A stretch of 14,262 bases of DNA from Burkholderiales bacterium (lineage in GTDB: Bacteria; Pseudomonadota; Gammaproteobacteria; Burkholderiales; Burkholderiaceae), in assembly GCA_947371645.1 (NCBI GenBank), contig CANBQJ010000086.1, positions 1-14,262 of the forward strand, written 5' to 3'. The position numbers were made by a program, and so were the translations under genes. The notes below the pieces were generated by a model that searched no databases, was not told the origin of the DNA, and saw only the letters and a program-made list of their open reading frames with translations. This document shows, one piece after another, positions 8,080 through 14,262 of this stretch. Position 1 is the first letter of the stretch. The number at the start of each line of letters is the position of its first letter.

Positions 8080-9155
8080 CACGATCCGGCGCTTTCCTTT
8101 GCGATCAGCCAGTTGCTGCCACTGCGCACCAGTTCCAGCTTCTTGCCGCTGCTCACGGACAGGCTGTCGGCACGGTAGTCCTGGTGGAAGCTGACCGTGG
8201 CCTTGTTGCCGTTGATGTTCACGCGGATGTCTGAGAGCTTGACGGAGATGCTGCGCTTGCCGTTGATGCGGTCGCGGCGCTCATGTTCCCAGTTCTTGCG
8301 GCCCTTTCCGCCATCGAACTCTTTGGTGTACGCGGCGAAATAGCCGTCCACATCCTTCTTGCTCCAGGCGCTGGCCCAGCCCTTGACTGCCGCCTCAACG
8401 TCCTTCTCGCCGCCGTTTTCAGGCCTGGCTTCGGGTGCGGGGGCAGGGGCGGGCTTGCTGGCCGCAGCCACGGGCGGGGTGACCACTGGCACCGGTGCCG
8501 GCGTTGGCACGGGCTTGGCGACTGGCGCCGGGGCCGGTGCGGGCGCAGGAGCGGGCATCGGTGCGGGCGCCGGTGCCGGTGCTGCTGCCACGGCCACGGC
8601 ATTGCGGTCCTTGGGGAAGAGTTCGCGGATCATGGCCAGCTTGGGCGCCACGGCCGAGCGGGTGTCGATCTGCAGGGCCTTGGAATAGGCCTGGCTGGCC
8701 AGCTTGGCGTACACATCGCCCAGGTTTTCATACGCGGTGGCGTAACTGGGGTTGGTGCGGATGGCCATTTCCAGCGCAGTGCGCGCCTTGTCGTACTGGC
8801 CTTGCTGCGCATACAGCACAGCCAGGTTGTTGAAGGGTTCCGGCAGTTCGGGGAAGTCTTCGGTGAGCTTGGTGAAGGCGGTGATCGCTTCGGCCGTGCG
8901 GCCGGCCTGAGACAGGCTGATGCCACGCAGGAAACGCATCATCGGGTCGCGGGGCTTGGCCTGCAGGAACTGGTCAGCCTTCTGCAGGGCTTCCACGTTC
9001 TTGCCTGACGCCAGGAGTTTCTGGACGTCGCCGATGTCATCGGCCTGGGCCACCATGGCCGTCAGCGACAGGGCGGCGGCCGCAACACACCTGACGGCAT
9101 AGCGCGCCGCGAGGGTGGAGAGTCTGGATCCGAACGGAGATGCAGCAGATGACAT
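8079..9155 (-). CDS. Secreted TPR protein with Pro/Ala linker and NTF2-like C-terminal domain
   Basis: Protein of unknown precise function, 358 residues, first gene of the leftward envelope operon. From ATG 9155 it has a signal peptide with a hydrophobic core at about 24-35 and cleavage after A-Q-A38. Tetratricopeptide repeats run about 41-175 (for example PFNNLAVLYAQQGQYDKA and AYENLGDVYAKLASQAYSKA). A Pro/Ala-rich linker covers about 188-243, and an NTF2-like domain 250-355. That last domain aligns with the C-terminus of the next gene product (shared GW..A....D....Y...F, then V.LSDI-type and LELV..G..WLI-type segments). The frame is open up to 9263, where GAGGGTGA precedes an ATG, but that start would bury the signal peptide about 60 residues in. 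An extended -10 at 9228-9236 would also place transcription start after it. Start confidence is moderate. A periplasmic scaffold or partner for the L,D-transpeptidase is plausible. Confidence 0.85.
   Translation of the reverse strand: MSSAASPFGSRLSTLAARYAVRCVAAAALSLTAMVAQADDIGDVQKLLASGKNVEALQKADQFLQAKPRDPMMRFLRGISLSQAGRTAEAITAFTKLTEDFPELPEPFNNLAVLYAQQGQYDKARTALEMAIRTNPSYATAYENLGDVYAKLASQAYSKALQIDTRSAVAPKLAMIRELFPKDRNAVAVAAAPAPAPAPMPAPAPAPAPAPVAKPVPTPAPVPVVTPPVAAASKPAPAPAPEARPENGGEKDVEAAVKGWASAWSKKDVDGYFAAYTKEFDGGKGRKNWEHERRDRINGKRSISVKLSDIRVNINGNKATVSFHQDYRADSLSVSSGKKLELVRSGSNWLIAKESAGS
8427..8594 (-). repeat. Low-complexity Pro/Ala linker-coding repeat
   Basis: About 56 codons of the TPR gene consist mainly of alternating Pro and Ala with a few Val, Lys and Thr. 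At DNA level this is an imperfect short-period repeat of GC-rich units such as GGTGCGGGCGCCGGTGCCGG. It forms a stiff extended spacer between the TPR and NTF2-like domains. Such a tract is prone to length change by slippage in multiples of two codons. Confidence 0.8.
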
Positions 9156-9414
9156 GGATGTGTTGGCGGTTGGATGACTCGAAGCGTGACCCCTGCAGTG
9201 TGCCTGCACCGGGGCCGCTAACCCTTGAGAATAACAGTGACCGTCCCTGGGCTCGCTCATCATTCACCCTCATGAAAGAGGCGGCCCGCTATACTCAGGC
9301 GATTGTATCTGAGCGCATGCTGCGTCCCCTTGCTGGGCGCGCACCCCGCCAGGGGTGGACGGGGTCACGGTGAGTGCACCTGTACCCTGCTCGCGACACG
9401 CACCGAATTTCTCC
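9156..9414. other. Divergent control region between the envelope operon and cysS
   Basis: About 260 bases without a supported gene. For rightward transcription TATACT (9290-9295) is a possible -10 but has no matching -35. It touches an inverted repeat CTCAG (9294-9298) / CTGAG (9309-9313). The cysS leader can fold CCCCT (9326-9330) on AGGGG (9351-9355), with inner GC and GGG/CCC pairs and a CGCGCA loop. I see no T-box-like or amino-acid-leader signature; there is no run of Cys codons in front of cysS. Confidence 0.5.
9228..9236 (-). promoter_or_regulatory. Candidate extended -10 promoter of the envelope operon
   Basis: TGTTATTCT on the minus strand is an extended -10 (TGn plus TATTCT, 4/6 of TATAAT). 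No clear -35 is seen. The start would be near 9221, leaving about 65 bases of leader to ATG 9155 and excluding the longer frame from 9263. Confidence 0.4.
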
Positions 9415-10806
9415 ATGCCTTTGCGTCTTTTCAACTCCCTCACGCGACAGCTTGAAACCTTCACGCCCATGGTGGCCGGCCAGGCGCGCATGTATGTGTG
9501 CGGGATGACCATCTATGACCTGTGCCATGTGGGCCATGCGCGCATGATGATGTCATTTGACGTCATCCAGCGATGGCTCAAGGCCAGTGGCTATCAGGTG
9601 ACCTATGTGCGCAACATCACCGACATCGACGACAAGATCATCCGCCGTGCCGTGGAGCGTGGCATCACCATCCGCCAGTTGACCGAAGAGATGGCGGCTG
9701 CCATGCACGAAGACATCGGCCGCATGGGCATCGAGCCGCCCACGCACGAGCCTCGCGCAACGGAATACGTGCCCCAGATGCTGGACATGATCGGCAAACT
9801 GGAGTCGCGCGGCCTGGCTTACCGCGCCAGCAATGGTGACGTGAACTACGCGGTGCGCAAGTTCGACGGCTACGGCAAGCTCTCGGGGAAGTCGCTGGAC
9901 CAGTTGCGCGCCGGAGAACGCGTGGCGGTGGACGACGGCAAGAACGACCCGATGGACTTTGTGCTGTGGAAGTCGGCGAAGGCAGAAGAGCCCGCAGACG
10001 CCAAGTACGCCTCCGCATTCGGCGAAGGCCGGCCGGGCTGGCACATCGAGTGCTCGGCCATGGCCTGCTCGCTGCTGGGTGAGCAGTTCGACATCCATGG
10101 CGGCGGACTGGACTTGCAGTTCCCTCACCATGAAAACGAAATCGCCCAGAGCGAAGGTGCCAATGGCAAGCGCTTTGTGAACTATTGGTTGCACAACGGC
10201 TTCGTGAACGTGGACAACGTGAAGATGTCCAAGTCGCTGGGCAACTTCTTCACCATCCGCGAGGTGCTCGAGCACTACGACGGCGAGACCCTGCGCTTTT
10301 TCATGCTGCGCACGCAATACCGCAGCCCTTTCAATTTCAGCGACGCTGGCCTGGACGATGCACGTGCCGGCCTCAAGCGCCTGTACACCGCTTTGAACAG
10401 CGTGGACCCGAAGGGCGAGTTGGCGCCGTCGGCCATCGATTGGTCGGACGGCCAGGCCGCGCGCTTCAAGGATGCGATGGACGAGGACTTCAACACGCCC
10501 ATCGCCTTGTCCGTCTTGTTCGATCTGGCGGGCGAGCTCAACCGCACGCGATCTCTGGACGTGGCCGCCAGGCTCAAGGCGCTGGCGGGTGTGCTGGGTC
10601 TGCTGCAAGGCGTGCCCCAAGCCTACCTGCAAGGCGATGCGGGGCAGGGCGACGAAGCCGGGCGGATCGAGGCCTTGATCGCCACACGCGCCGAGGCCAA
10701 GGCCTCCAAGGACTTTGCAGGTGCCGACCGCATCCGCGCCGAGTTGACGGCCATGGGTGTGGTGCTCAAGGACGGCCCGCAGGGCACGACCTGGGTGAAA
10801 GCCTGA
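9415..10806 (+). CDS. cysS: Cysteinyl-tRNA synthetase
   Basis: Class I aminoacyl-tRNA synthetase charging tRNA-Cys. It is 463 residues, against 461 in E. coli. [18 protein letters not shown] (about 26-43) holds zinc ligand Cys29 and the HIGH-type motif HVGH (38-41). [14 protein letters not shown] supplies zinc ligand Cys213. [19 protein letters not shown] (229-247) supplies the His/Glu ligands. KMSKS is at 270-274 and the C-terminal DALR-type helical domain is present. The frame is open back to a GTG at 9355, but conservation begins at [14 protein letters not shown], so ATG 9415 is used although no Shine-Dalgarno is visible. The stop TGA shares its last base with the ATG of the next gene (TGATG), so cysS leads an operon with the glycosylase, accA and tilS. 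Full-length and secure. Confidence 0.98.
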   Translation: MPLRLFNSLTRQLETFTPMVAGQARMYVCGMTIYDLCHVGHARMMMSFDVIQRWLKASGYQVTYVRNITDIDDKIIRRAVERGITIRQLTEEMAAAMHEDIGRMGIEPPTHEPRATEYVPQMLDMIGKLESRGLAYRASNGDVNYAVRKFDGYGKLSGKSLDQLRAGERVAVDDGKNDPMDFVLWKSAKAEEPADAKYASAFGEGRPGWHIECSAMACSLLGEQFDIHGGGLDLQFPHHENEIAQSEGANGKRFVNYWLHNGFVNVDNVKMSKSLGNFFTIREVLEHYDGETLRFFMLRTQYRSPFNFSDAGLDDARAGLKRLYTALNSVDPKGELAPSAIDWSDGQAARFKDAMDEDFNTPIALSVLFDLAGELNRTRSLDVAARLKALAGVLGLLQGVPQAYLQGDAGQGDEAGRIEALIATRAEAKASKDFAGADRIRAELTAMGVVLKDGPQGTTWVKA

Positions 10807-11495
10807 TGAGCAAACCCACGCAAGAGTCGGGCGCCGCCGTGCCTGAAATCCTGGTCACCCCGCCCTATTGGGACGACGCTTGCAGGCATCTGGCCAAGCG
10901 CGACCGTGTGATGCGCAAGCTCATCTCCGACCACGGCTCGGCCCGCCTCTACAGCCGTGGGGACGCGTTCACCACGCTGGCACGGTCGATTGTCGGGCAG
11001 CAGATTTCCGTGAAAGCCGCACAAGCCGTGTGGGAGCGCTTGCTGACCTTGTTTGGCCAGACGCCGCCGGAGCAGCGTGCGCCCTTGCCGGTGGCGGGCG
11101 TGCTGGCCCAGCCCGCGCAGGCGCTGCGTGACGTGGGCCTGTCTACCCGCAAGGTCGAGTACATGCACGACCTGGCGCGCCACTTCGAAGAGGGTCGCGT
11201 GCACGTCACCCAGTGGCAAACCATGGACGACGAGGCCATCATCGAAGAGCTGATCGACATCCGCGGCATTGGCCGCTGGACGGCCGAGATGTTCCTGATC
11301 TTTCACCTCATGCGCCCCAACGTCCTGCCGCTGGACGACCTGGGGCTCATCAAAGGCATCAGCCAGAGCTATTTCAGCGGTGAACCGGTGTCGCGGGCGG
11401 AAGCGCGTGACATCGCCGAAGCCTGGGCCCCTTACCGCACGGTGGGCACCTGGTACCTGTGGCGCAGCCTTGACCCGCTGCCCGTCGAGTACTGA
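10806..11495 (+). CDS. AlkA-type DNA-3-methyladenine glycosylase II
   Basis: Helix-hairpin-helix base-excision glycosylase that removes alkylated purines such as 3-methyladenine. It is 229 residues. TLARSIVGQQISVKAAQAVW (57-76) is the conserved core helix. The helix-hairpin-helix IDIRGIGRWTAEMFL runs 150-164. LPLDDLGLIKGI (174-185) carries the catalytic aspartate, most likely Asp178, matching AlkA Asp238 in FLPDDYLIK. It lacks the extra N-terminal beta domain of E. coli AlkA, as the short bacterial and yeast Mag-type enzymes do. No iron-sulfur Cys motif is present, which excludes Nth/MutY. ATG 10806 overlaps the cysS stop by one base, and accA follows after 30 bases. Co-expression with housekeeping genes suggests a constitutive rather than Ada-induced enzyme (inference). 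Confidence 0.9.
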   Translation: MSKPTQESGAAVPEILVTPPYWDDACRHLAKRDRVMRKLISDHGSARLYSRGDAFTTLARSIVGQQISVKAAQAVWERLLTLFGQTPPEQRAPLPVAGVLAQPAQALRDVGLSTRKVEYMHDLARHFEEGRVHVTQWQTMDDEAIIEELIDIRGIGRWTAEMFLIFHLMRPNVLPLDDLGLIKGISQSYFSGEPVSRAEARDIAEAWAPYRTVGTWYLWRSLDPLPVEY

Positions 11496-11525
11496 CAACC
11501 TCAGTCGACGTACAAGGACATTGCC

Positions 11526-12497
11526 ATGAGCAAGAAACATTTTCTCGAGTTCGAACAACCCATTGCGGAGCTGGAATCCAAGATCGAAGAGCTGCGGTAT
11601 GTGCAGAGCGAGTCGGCCGTCGACATCTCCGAAGAGATCGACCGCCTGAGCAAGAAAAGCCTGCAGCTCACCAAGGACATCTACGCCAGCCTGTCGCCAT
11701 GGCAGGTCACGCAGATCGCCCGTCATCCGCAACGGCCCTACACGCTGGACTACGTGAACGAACTGTTCACCGACTTCCAGGAGATGCACGGCGACCGCCA
11801 CTACTCCGATGACCAGTCCATCGTGGGCGGCCTGGCGCGCTTCAACGGCCAGCCCTGCATGGTGCTGGGCCACCAGAAGGGCCGCGACACCAAAGAGCGC
11901 GCGATGCGCAATTTCGGCATGTCGCGCCCCGAGGGCTACCGCAAGGCCCTGCGCCTGATGAAGACGGCCGAAAAATTCGGCCTGCCGGTGTTCACCTTCG
12001 TGGACACGCCGGGCGCCTACCCGGGCATTGGCGCCGAAGAGCGCAACCAGTCCGAAGCCATTGGCCGCAACATCTTCGAGATGGCCCGCCTGGAGGTGCC
12101 CATCGTCACCACCATCATCGGCGAAGGGGGCTCGGGCGGGGCCCTGGCCATCAGCGTGGCCGACCAGGTGTTGATGCTGCAGTACTCGGTGTACTCCGTG
12201 ATCTCGCCCGAAGGCTGCGCCTCCATCCTGTGGAAGACGGCCGACAAGGCTTCTGACGCGGCCGAGGCCCTGGGCATCACCGCACACCGCTTGAAGGCCT
12301 TGGGCCTGATCGACAAGATCGTGAGCGAGCCCGTGGGTGGCGCCCACCGCGATCACAAGCAGGCATGTGCCAACCTCAAGCGTGCGCTCAACGACGCTCT
12401 GCGCCAGGTGAGCGACCTCAAGGTCAAGGACCTGCTGCAAAACCGCTACGACCGCCTGCAAAGCTATGGGCGCTTCACGGACACCAAAGAGTCCTGA
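11526..12497 (+). CDS. accA: Acetyl-CoA carboxylase carboxyltransferase subunit alpha
   Basis: Alpha half of the carboxyltransferase that, with AccD, moves CO2 from carboxybiotin to acetyl-CoA, giving malonyl-CoA for fatty acid synthesis. It is 323 residues (E. coli 319). The N-terminal helical segment starts [18 protein letters not shown]. Crotonase-fold motifs [20 protein letters not shown] (156-175) and the oxyanion/CoA-binding [12 protein letters not shown] (199-210) are intact, followed by [19 protein letters not shown]. The start has a good AAGGA at 11514-11518, 7 bases before the ATG, the best Shine-Dalgarno of this operon. Its 3' end overlaps the assigned tilS start by 32 bases. Secure. 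Confidence 0.98.
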   Translation: MSKKHFLEFEQPIAELESKIEELRYVQSESAVDISEEIDRLSKKSLQLTKDIYASLSPWQVTQIARHPQRPYTLDYVNELFTDFQEMHGDRHYSDDQSIVGGLARFNGQPCMVLGHQKGRDTKERAMRNFGMSRPEGYRKALRLMKTAEKFGLPVFTFVDTPGAYPGIGAEERNQSEAIGRNIFEMARLEVPIVTTIIGEGGSGGALAISVADQVLMLQYSVYSVISPEGCASILWKTADKASDAAEALGITAHRLKALGLIDKIVSEPVGGAHRDHKQACANLKRALNDALRQVSDLKVKDLLQNRYDRLQSYGRFTDTKES

Positions 12498-13914
12498 CCC
12501 GCTGCGGCGGTCGACGCTGGCCGCCTTGCCGGTCGGGTCGGCTGCACGCCCTGAAGCTGACTGGCCTCAGGGCCGTGCGCGCCGATGGGCCGTGGCCTGC
12601 AGCGGTGGGCGCGACTCGGTGGCCTTGCTGCATGCGGCCACCGAACTGGCGTGTGAACTGCACAAGCAGGGGCAAGCCGCCGAAGTGCTGGCCTTTCATG
12701 TGCACCATGGGCTGAGCCCCCACGCCGACCATTGGGCGGAGCACGTGCACAGCCTGTGCGCCCAGTGGGCCGCCGCGGGTGCGCCGGTGAGGTGTGTTGT
12801 GCAGCGCGTGGCAGTGACATGCCAGCCTGGGCAGAGCCTGGAAGCCGAGGCTCGCCGCCGGCGCCATGCGGCCTTGCATGACCTGAGCCTGGCCGAAGGG
12901 GTGTCGGAGCTCTGGCTGGCGCACCACCAGCGTGACCAGGCCGAAACCTTCCTGTTGCAGGCCTTGCGCGGAGCTGGGGTGAAGGGCTTGGCGGCCATGC
13001 CCCATGCCCAGTGCCGAAGCGGCGTGAACTGGGTCCGGCCATGGCTGGGTGTGCCTTCCGACGAGGTCGCCCGTTACGTGTTGCGCCAGGGGCTCCGTCA
13101 CATCGAAGACGAGAGCAATGTCGACACGCGCTGGGCCCGTAACCGCTTGCGGCATGCGGTGTGGCCAGGCCTTCAATCGCAATGTGGGCAGGTGGACGCC
13201 AGCCTGGCGGATGCCGCGCGCCATGTGGCAGACGTGTTGCCCGTGCTGGATGCCTGGGCCCAGGCCCAGTTGCTGCGTGATGGCATGACCGGCCCTGTGT
13301 GTGAGCTGGGCCCGTGGGCCCGGCGGCCGGCCAACGAGCGCCGCCTGTTGTTGGCCCGGTGGTACCGCGAGGTCAGTGGCCGGTTGCTGAGTGCGGCCTG
13401 GTTGGCTCGCCTGGCTGACGAATGGCCGGGCTTGCTGGTGGCCCAGCGCCCTTGGCGGGATGCGGCCTTGGGTCTGCAGGTGTACAGAGGGGTGCTCACC
13501 TGGTCGCCTCCGGACGCCCGCCCGGCCGTGGCCGCCTGGCCAGATGACGGGGCGGTGGGCGTGAGCCTGTCGGTGGCAAGGCCGGGTGCCTACCCCTTGC
13601 CGGACTGGGGCGGCGTGTTGTGGGTGGCGGAGGCAGGTGAAGGTGGTTTGCCCGCCCCAGGCGTGGGCGCGGCCTGCCAATGGCAGGTTCGCAACCGCAG
13701 CGGCGGCGAGCGTTGGCAGGCGCACGGTGCAGGGCCTGCGCGCAGCCTCAAGAAGCAGTTCCAGCTTGCCGCCGTGCCACCTTGGGCTCGCCAGGGCCCC
13801 TTGCTGTTCAGCGGGGATTCGCTGTTGTGGGTGCCGGGGCTGGGTGTGGACGCGCGTCACCGCGCCAGGCCCGGTGAACGCCAGTGGGCCCTGAACTTCG
13901 TGCCCGACGCCTGA
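12466..13914 (+). CDS. tilS: tRNA(Ile)-lysidine synthetase
   Basis: ATP-pyrophosphatase-family enzyme that converts C34 of the CAU-anticodon tRNA-Ile to lysidine, switching it from Met to Ile decoding. It is 482 residues. The PP-loop SGGRDS is at 46-51, [13 protein letters not shown] at 78-90, [21 protein letters not shown] at 151-171 and [17 protein letters not shown] at 214-230, followed by the longer proteobacterial C-terminal domains. The second aspartate of the usual HHxDD is kept (Asp157), while the first is Arg156. ATG 12466 lies inside accA and has no Shine-Dalgarno. No other ATG exists before the PP-loop, although a TTG about 20 codons later is possible. The product has many Trp, Ala and Arg residues and the C-terminal half is poorly conserved, as is normal for TilS. 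Gene identity is secure, start moderate. Confidence 0.94.
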   Translation: MGASRTPKSPDPLRRSTLAALPVGSAARPEADWPQGRARRWAVACSGGRDSVALLHAATELACELHKQGQAAEVLAFHVHHGLSPHADHWAEHVHSLCAQWAAAGAPVRCVVQRVAVTCQPGQSLEAEARRRRHAALHDLSLAEGVSELWLAHHQRDQAETFLLQALRGAGVKGLAAMPHAQCRSGVNWVRPWLGVPSDEVARYVLRQGLRHIEDESNVDTRWARNRLRHAVWPGLQSQCGQVDASLADAARHVADVLPVLDAWAQAQLLRDGMTGPVCELGPWARRPANERRLLLARWYREVSGRLLSAAWLARLADEWPGLLVAQRPWRDAALGLQVYRGVLTWSPPDARPAVAAWPDDGAVGVSLSVARPGAYPLPDWGGVLWVAEAGEGGLPAPGVGAACQWQVRNRSGGERWQAHGAGPARSLKKQFQLAAVPPWARQGPLLFSGDSLLWVPGLGVDARHRARPGERQWALNFVPDA

Positions 13915-13927
13915 TGCAATGTGCCCA

Positions 13928-13947
13928 GTCCACAAGACAAAGTGGAC
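13928..13947. other. Small hairpin after tilS
   Basis: GTCCAC (13928-13933), 8-base loop, GTGGAC (13942-13947). No T-run follows on either strand, so it is not a convincing intrinsic terminator. It is the only stem near the tilS 3' end. Confidence 0.35.
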
Positions 13948-13999
13948 ACACGCGCTGGCCTGGGAGAGCCCCGGATGACCGCAGAGGCTGGCGTCGGGC

Positions 14000-14005
14000 T
14001 AAAAT
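14000..14005 (+). promoter_or_regulatory. Candidate -10 box for lysC
   Basis: TAAAAT (5/6 of TATAAT) stands out in a GC-rich gap. An ATGACC at 13975-13980 is a partial -35 but at 19 bp spacing. It would give a leader of about 78 bases containing the 10-base palindrome TGGGCGCCCA (14035-14044). Confidence 0.4.
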
Positions 14006-14089
14006 GCCGGGTTTGATCGCGCACAGCTCAAACTTGGGCGCCCAGGGCGTCCCGGTGGCACAGCGCGGTCGCATCCAACCACTTCTGAC

Positions 14090-14262
14090 ATGGCACTGAT
14101 CGTTCACAAATACGGCGGCACGTCGATGGGCTCCACCGAGCGCATCCGCAACGTGGCCAAGCGTGTGGCCAAGTGGGTGCGTGCGGGTCATCAACTCGTG
14201 GTCGTCCCGTCGGCCATGAGCGGTGAAACCAACCGCCTGCTGGGCCTGGCCAAAGAACTCTC
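14090..14262 (+). CDS. lysC: Aspartate kinase, 5' part
   Basis: First 57 residues of aspartokinase, which phosphorylates aspartate at the head of lysine, threonine and methionine synthesis; cut off by the window end. It begins [15 protein letters not shown], with the amino-acid-kinase motif KYGGTS (7-12), normally [22 protein letters not shown] follows, matching the conserved VVSAMxGxTxxL. ATG 14090 has no Shine-Dalgarno, but the family N-terminus begins exactly here. It lies 175 bases after tilS, with a possible promoter of its own. Regulatory ACT domains would lie outside the window. Tyr in place of Phe in the motif is a conservative change. Confidence 0.93.
   Translation, partial: MALIVHKYGGTSMGSTERIRNVAKRVAKWVRAGHQLVVVPSAMSGETNRLLGLAKEL

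Noticed and set aside
7048..8178. A 376-codon plus-strand frame opposite the L,D-transpeptidase gene
   Set aside because: Shadow of a gene with signal peptide, catalytic His/Cys and operon overlaps on the other strand.
8430..8590. GC-rich repeats considered as a CRISPR or mobile repeat array
   Set aside because: The units are short, imperfect and in frame as Pro/Ala codons, with no spacers. They are explained by a protein linker.
9156..9414. T-box or Cys-rich leader peptide controlling cysS
   Set aside because: No T-box sequence, no run of Cys codons and no attenuator with a T-tract could be found.
10185..11495. Extended frame giving the glycosylase a 207-residue N-terminal addition
   Set aside because: The addition is out-of-frame cysS sequence. 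Glycosylase similarity begins at the ATG 10806 that overlaps the cysS stop.
10623..12461. A 612-codon open frame on the minus strand opposite cysS, the glycosylase gene and accA
   Set aside because: It is antisense to three well-conserved genes. Its product is rich in Gly, Ala, His, Gln and Val with no domain, as expected of the complementary frame of GC-rich codons.
12475..13935. A 486-codon open frame on the minus strand opposite tilS
   Set aside because: Mirror frame of tilS. The composition is His/Gly/Pro/Arg-rich without any recognisable motif, while the tilS strand shows PP-loop and other family motifs.
13915..14089. A tRNA or small RNA gene between tilS and lysC
   Set aside because: No cloverleaf arms or TTC-loop consensus. 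Only a 6-bp hairpin and a possible -10 box are seen.

Overview
The window looks like ordinary, GC-rich core chromosome of a betaproteobacterium. It is most likely from the order Burkholderiales (Comamonadaceae or Leptothrix/Ideonella-like). I infer this from the character of the proteins and the gene content, not from a database search. Thirteen protein genes are supported: twelve complete, plus the 5' end of a thirteenth (lysC). I see no mobile element, phage gene, CRISPR array, rRNA or tRNA.

Layout. (1) icd (NADP isocitrate dehydrogenase) reads right and ends at a strong terminator. A cold-shock protein gene with an unusual C-terminal tail converges on it and has its own terminator. (2) A 322-base divergent control region separates the cold-shock gene from clpS-clpA, which reads right. 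The genes overlap as ATGA and encode the N-degron adaptor and the AAA+ unfoldase that feeds ClpP. A heat-shock-like (sigma-32-type) promoter and a sigma-70-like promoter can be read in front of clpS. (3) Five genes read left with almost no gaps: a secreted TPR protein, a secreted YkuD-type L,D-transpeptidase/carboxypeptidase-like enzyme, an exported cyclophilin (ppiA), a cytoplasmic cyclophilin (ppiB) and lpxH (lipid A synthesis). This is a cell-envelope operon. Its first two genes share a homologous C-terminal NTF2-like domain. (4) A second divergent control region leads into cysS, an AlkA-type DNA glycosylase gene, accA and tilS. All four read right and are overlapping or closely packed. A 175-base gap follows, then the start of lysC, cut off by the window end.

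How the genes fit together. The left half is central metabolism and protein quality control. The middle is envelope biogenesis (peptidoglycan trimming or cross-linking, periplasmic folding, lipid A). The right half is housekeeping: tRNA-Cys charging, alkylation repair, malonyl-CoA supply, tRNA-Ile lysidine modification and entry to the aspartate amino-acid family.

I found no obviously new biological system. The observations most worth a second look are the adjacent TPR and L,D-transpeptidase genes with a shared C-terminal domain, the sigma-32-like element before clpSA, and the extended cold-shock protein.
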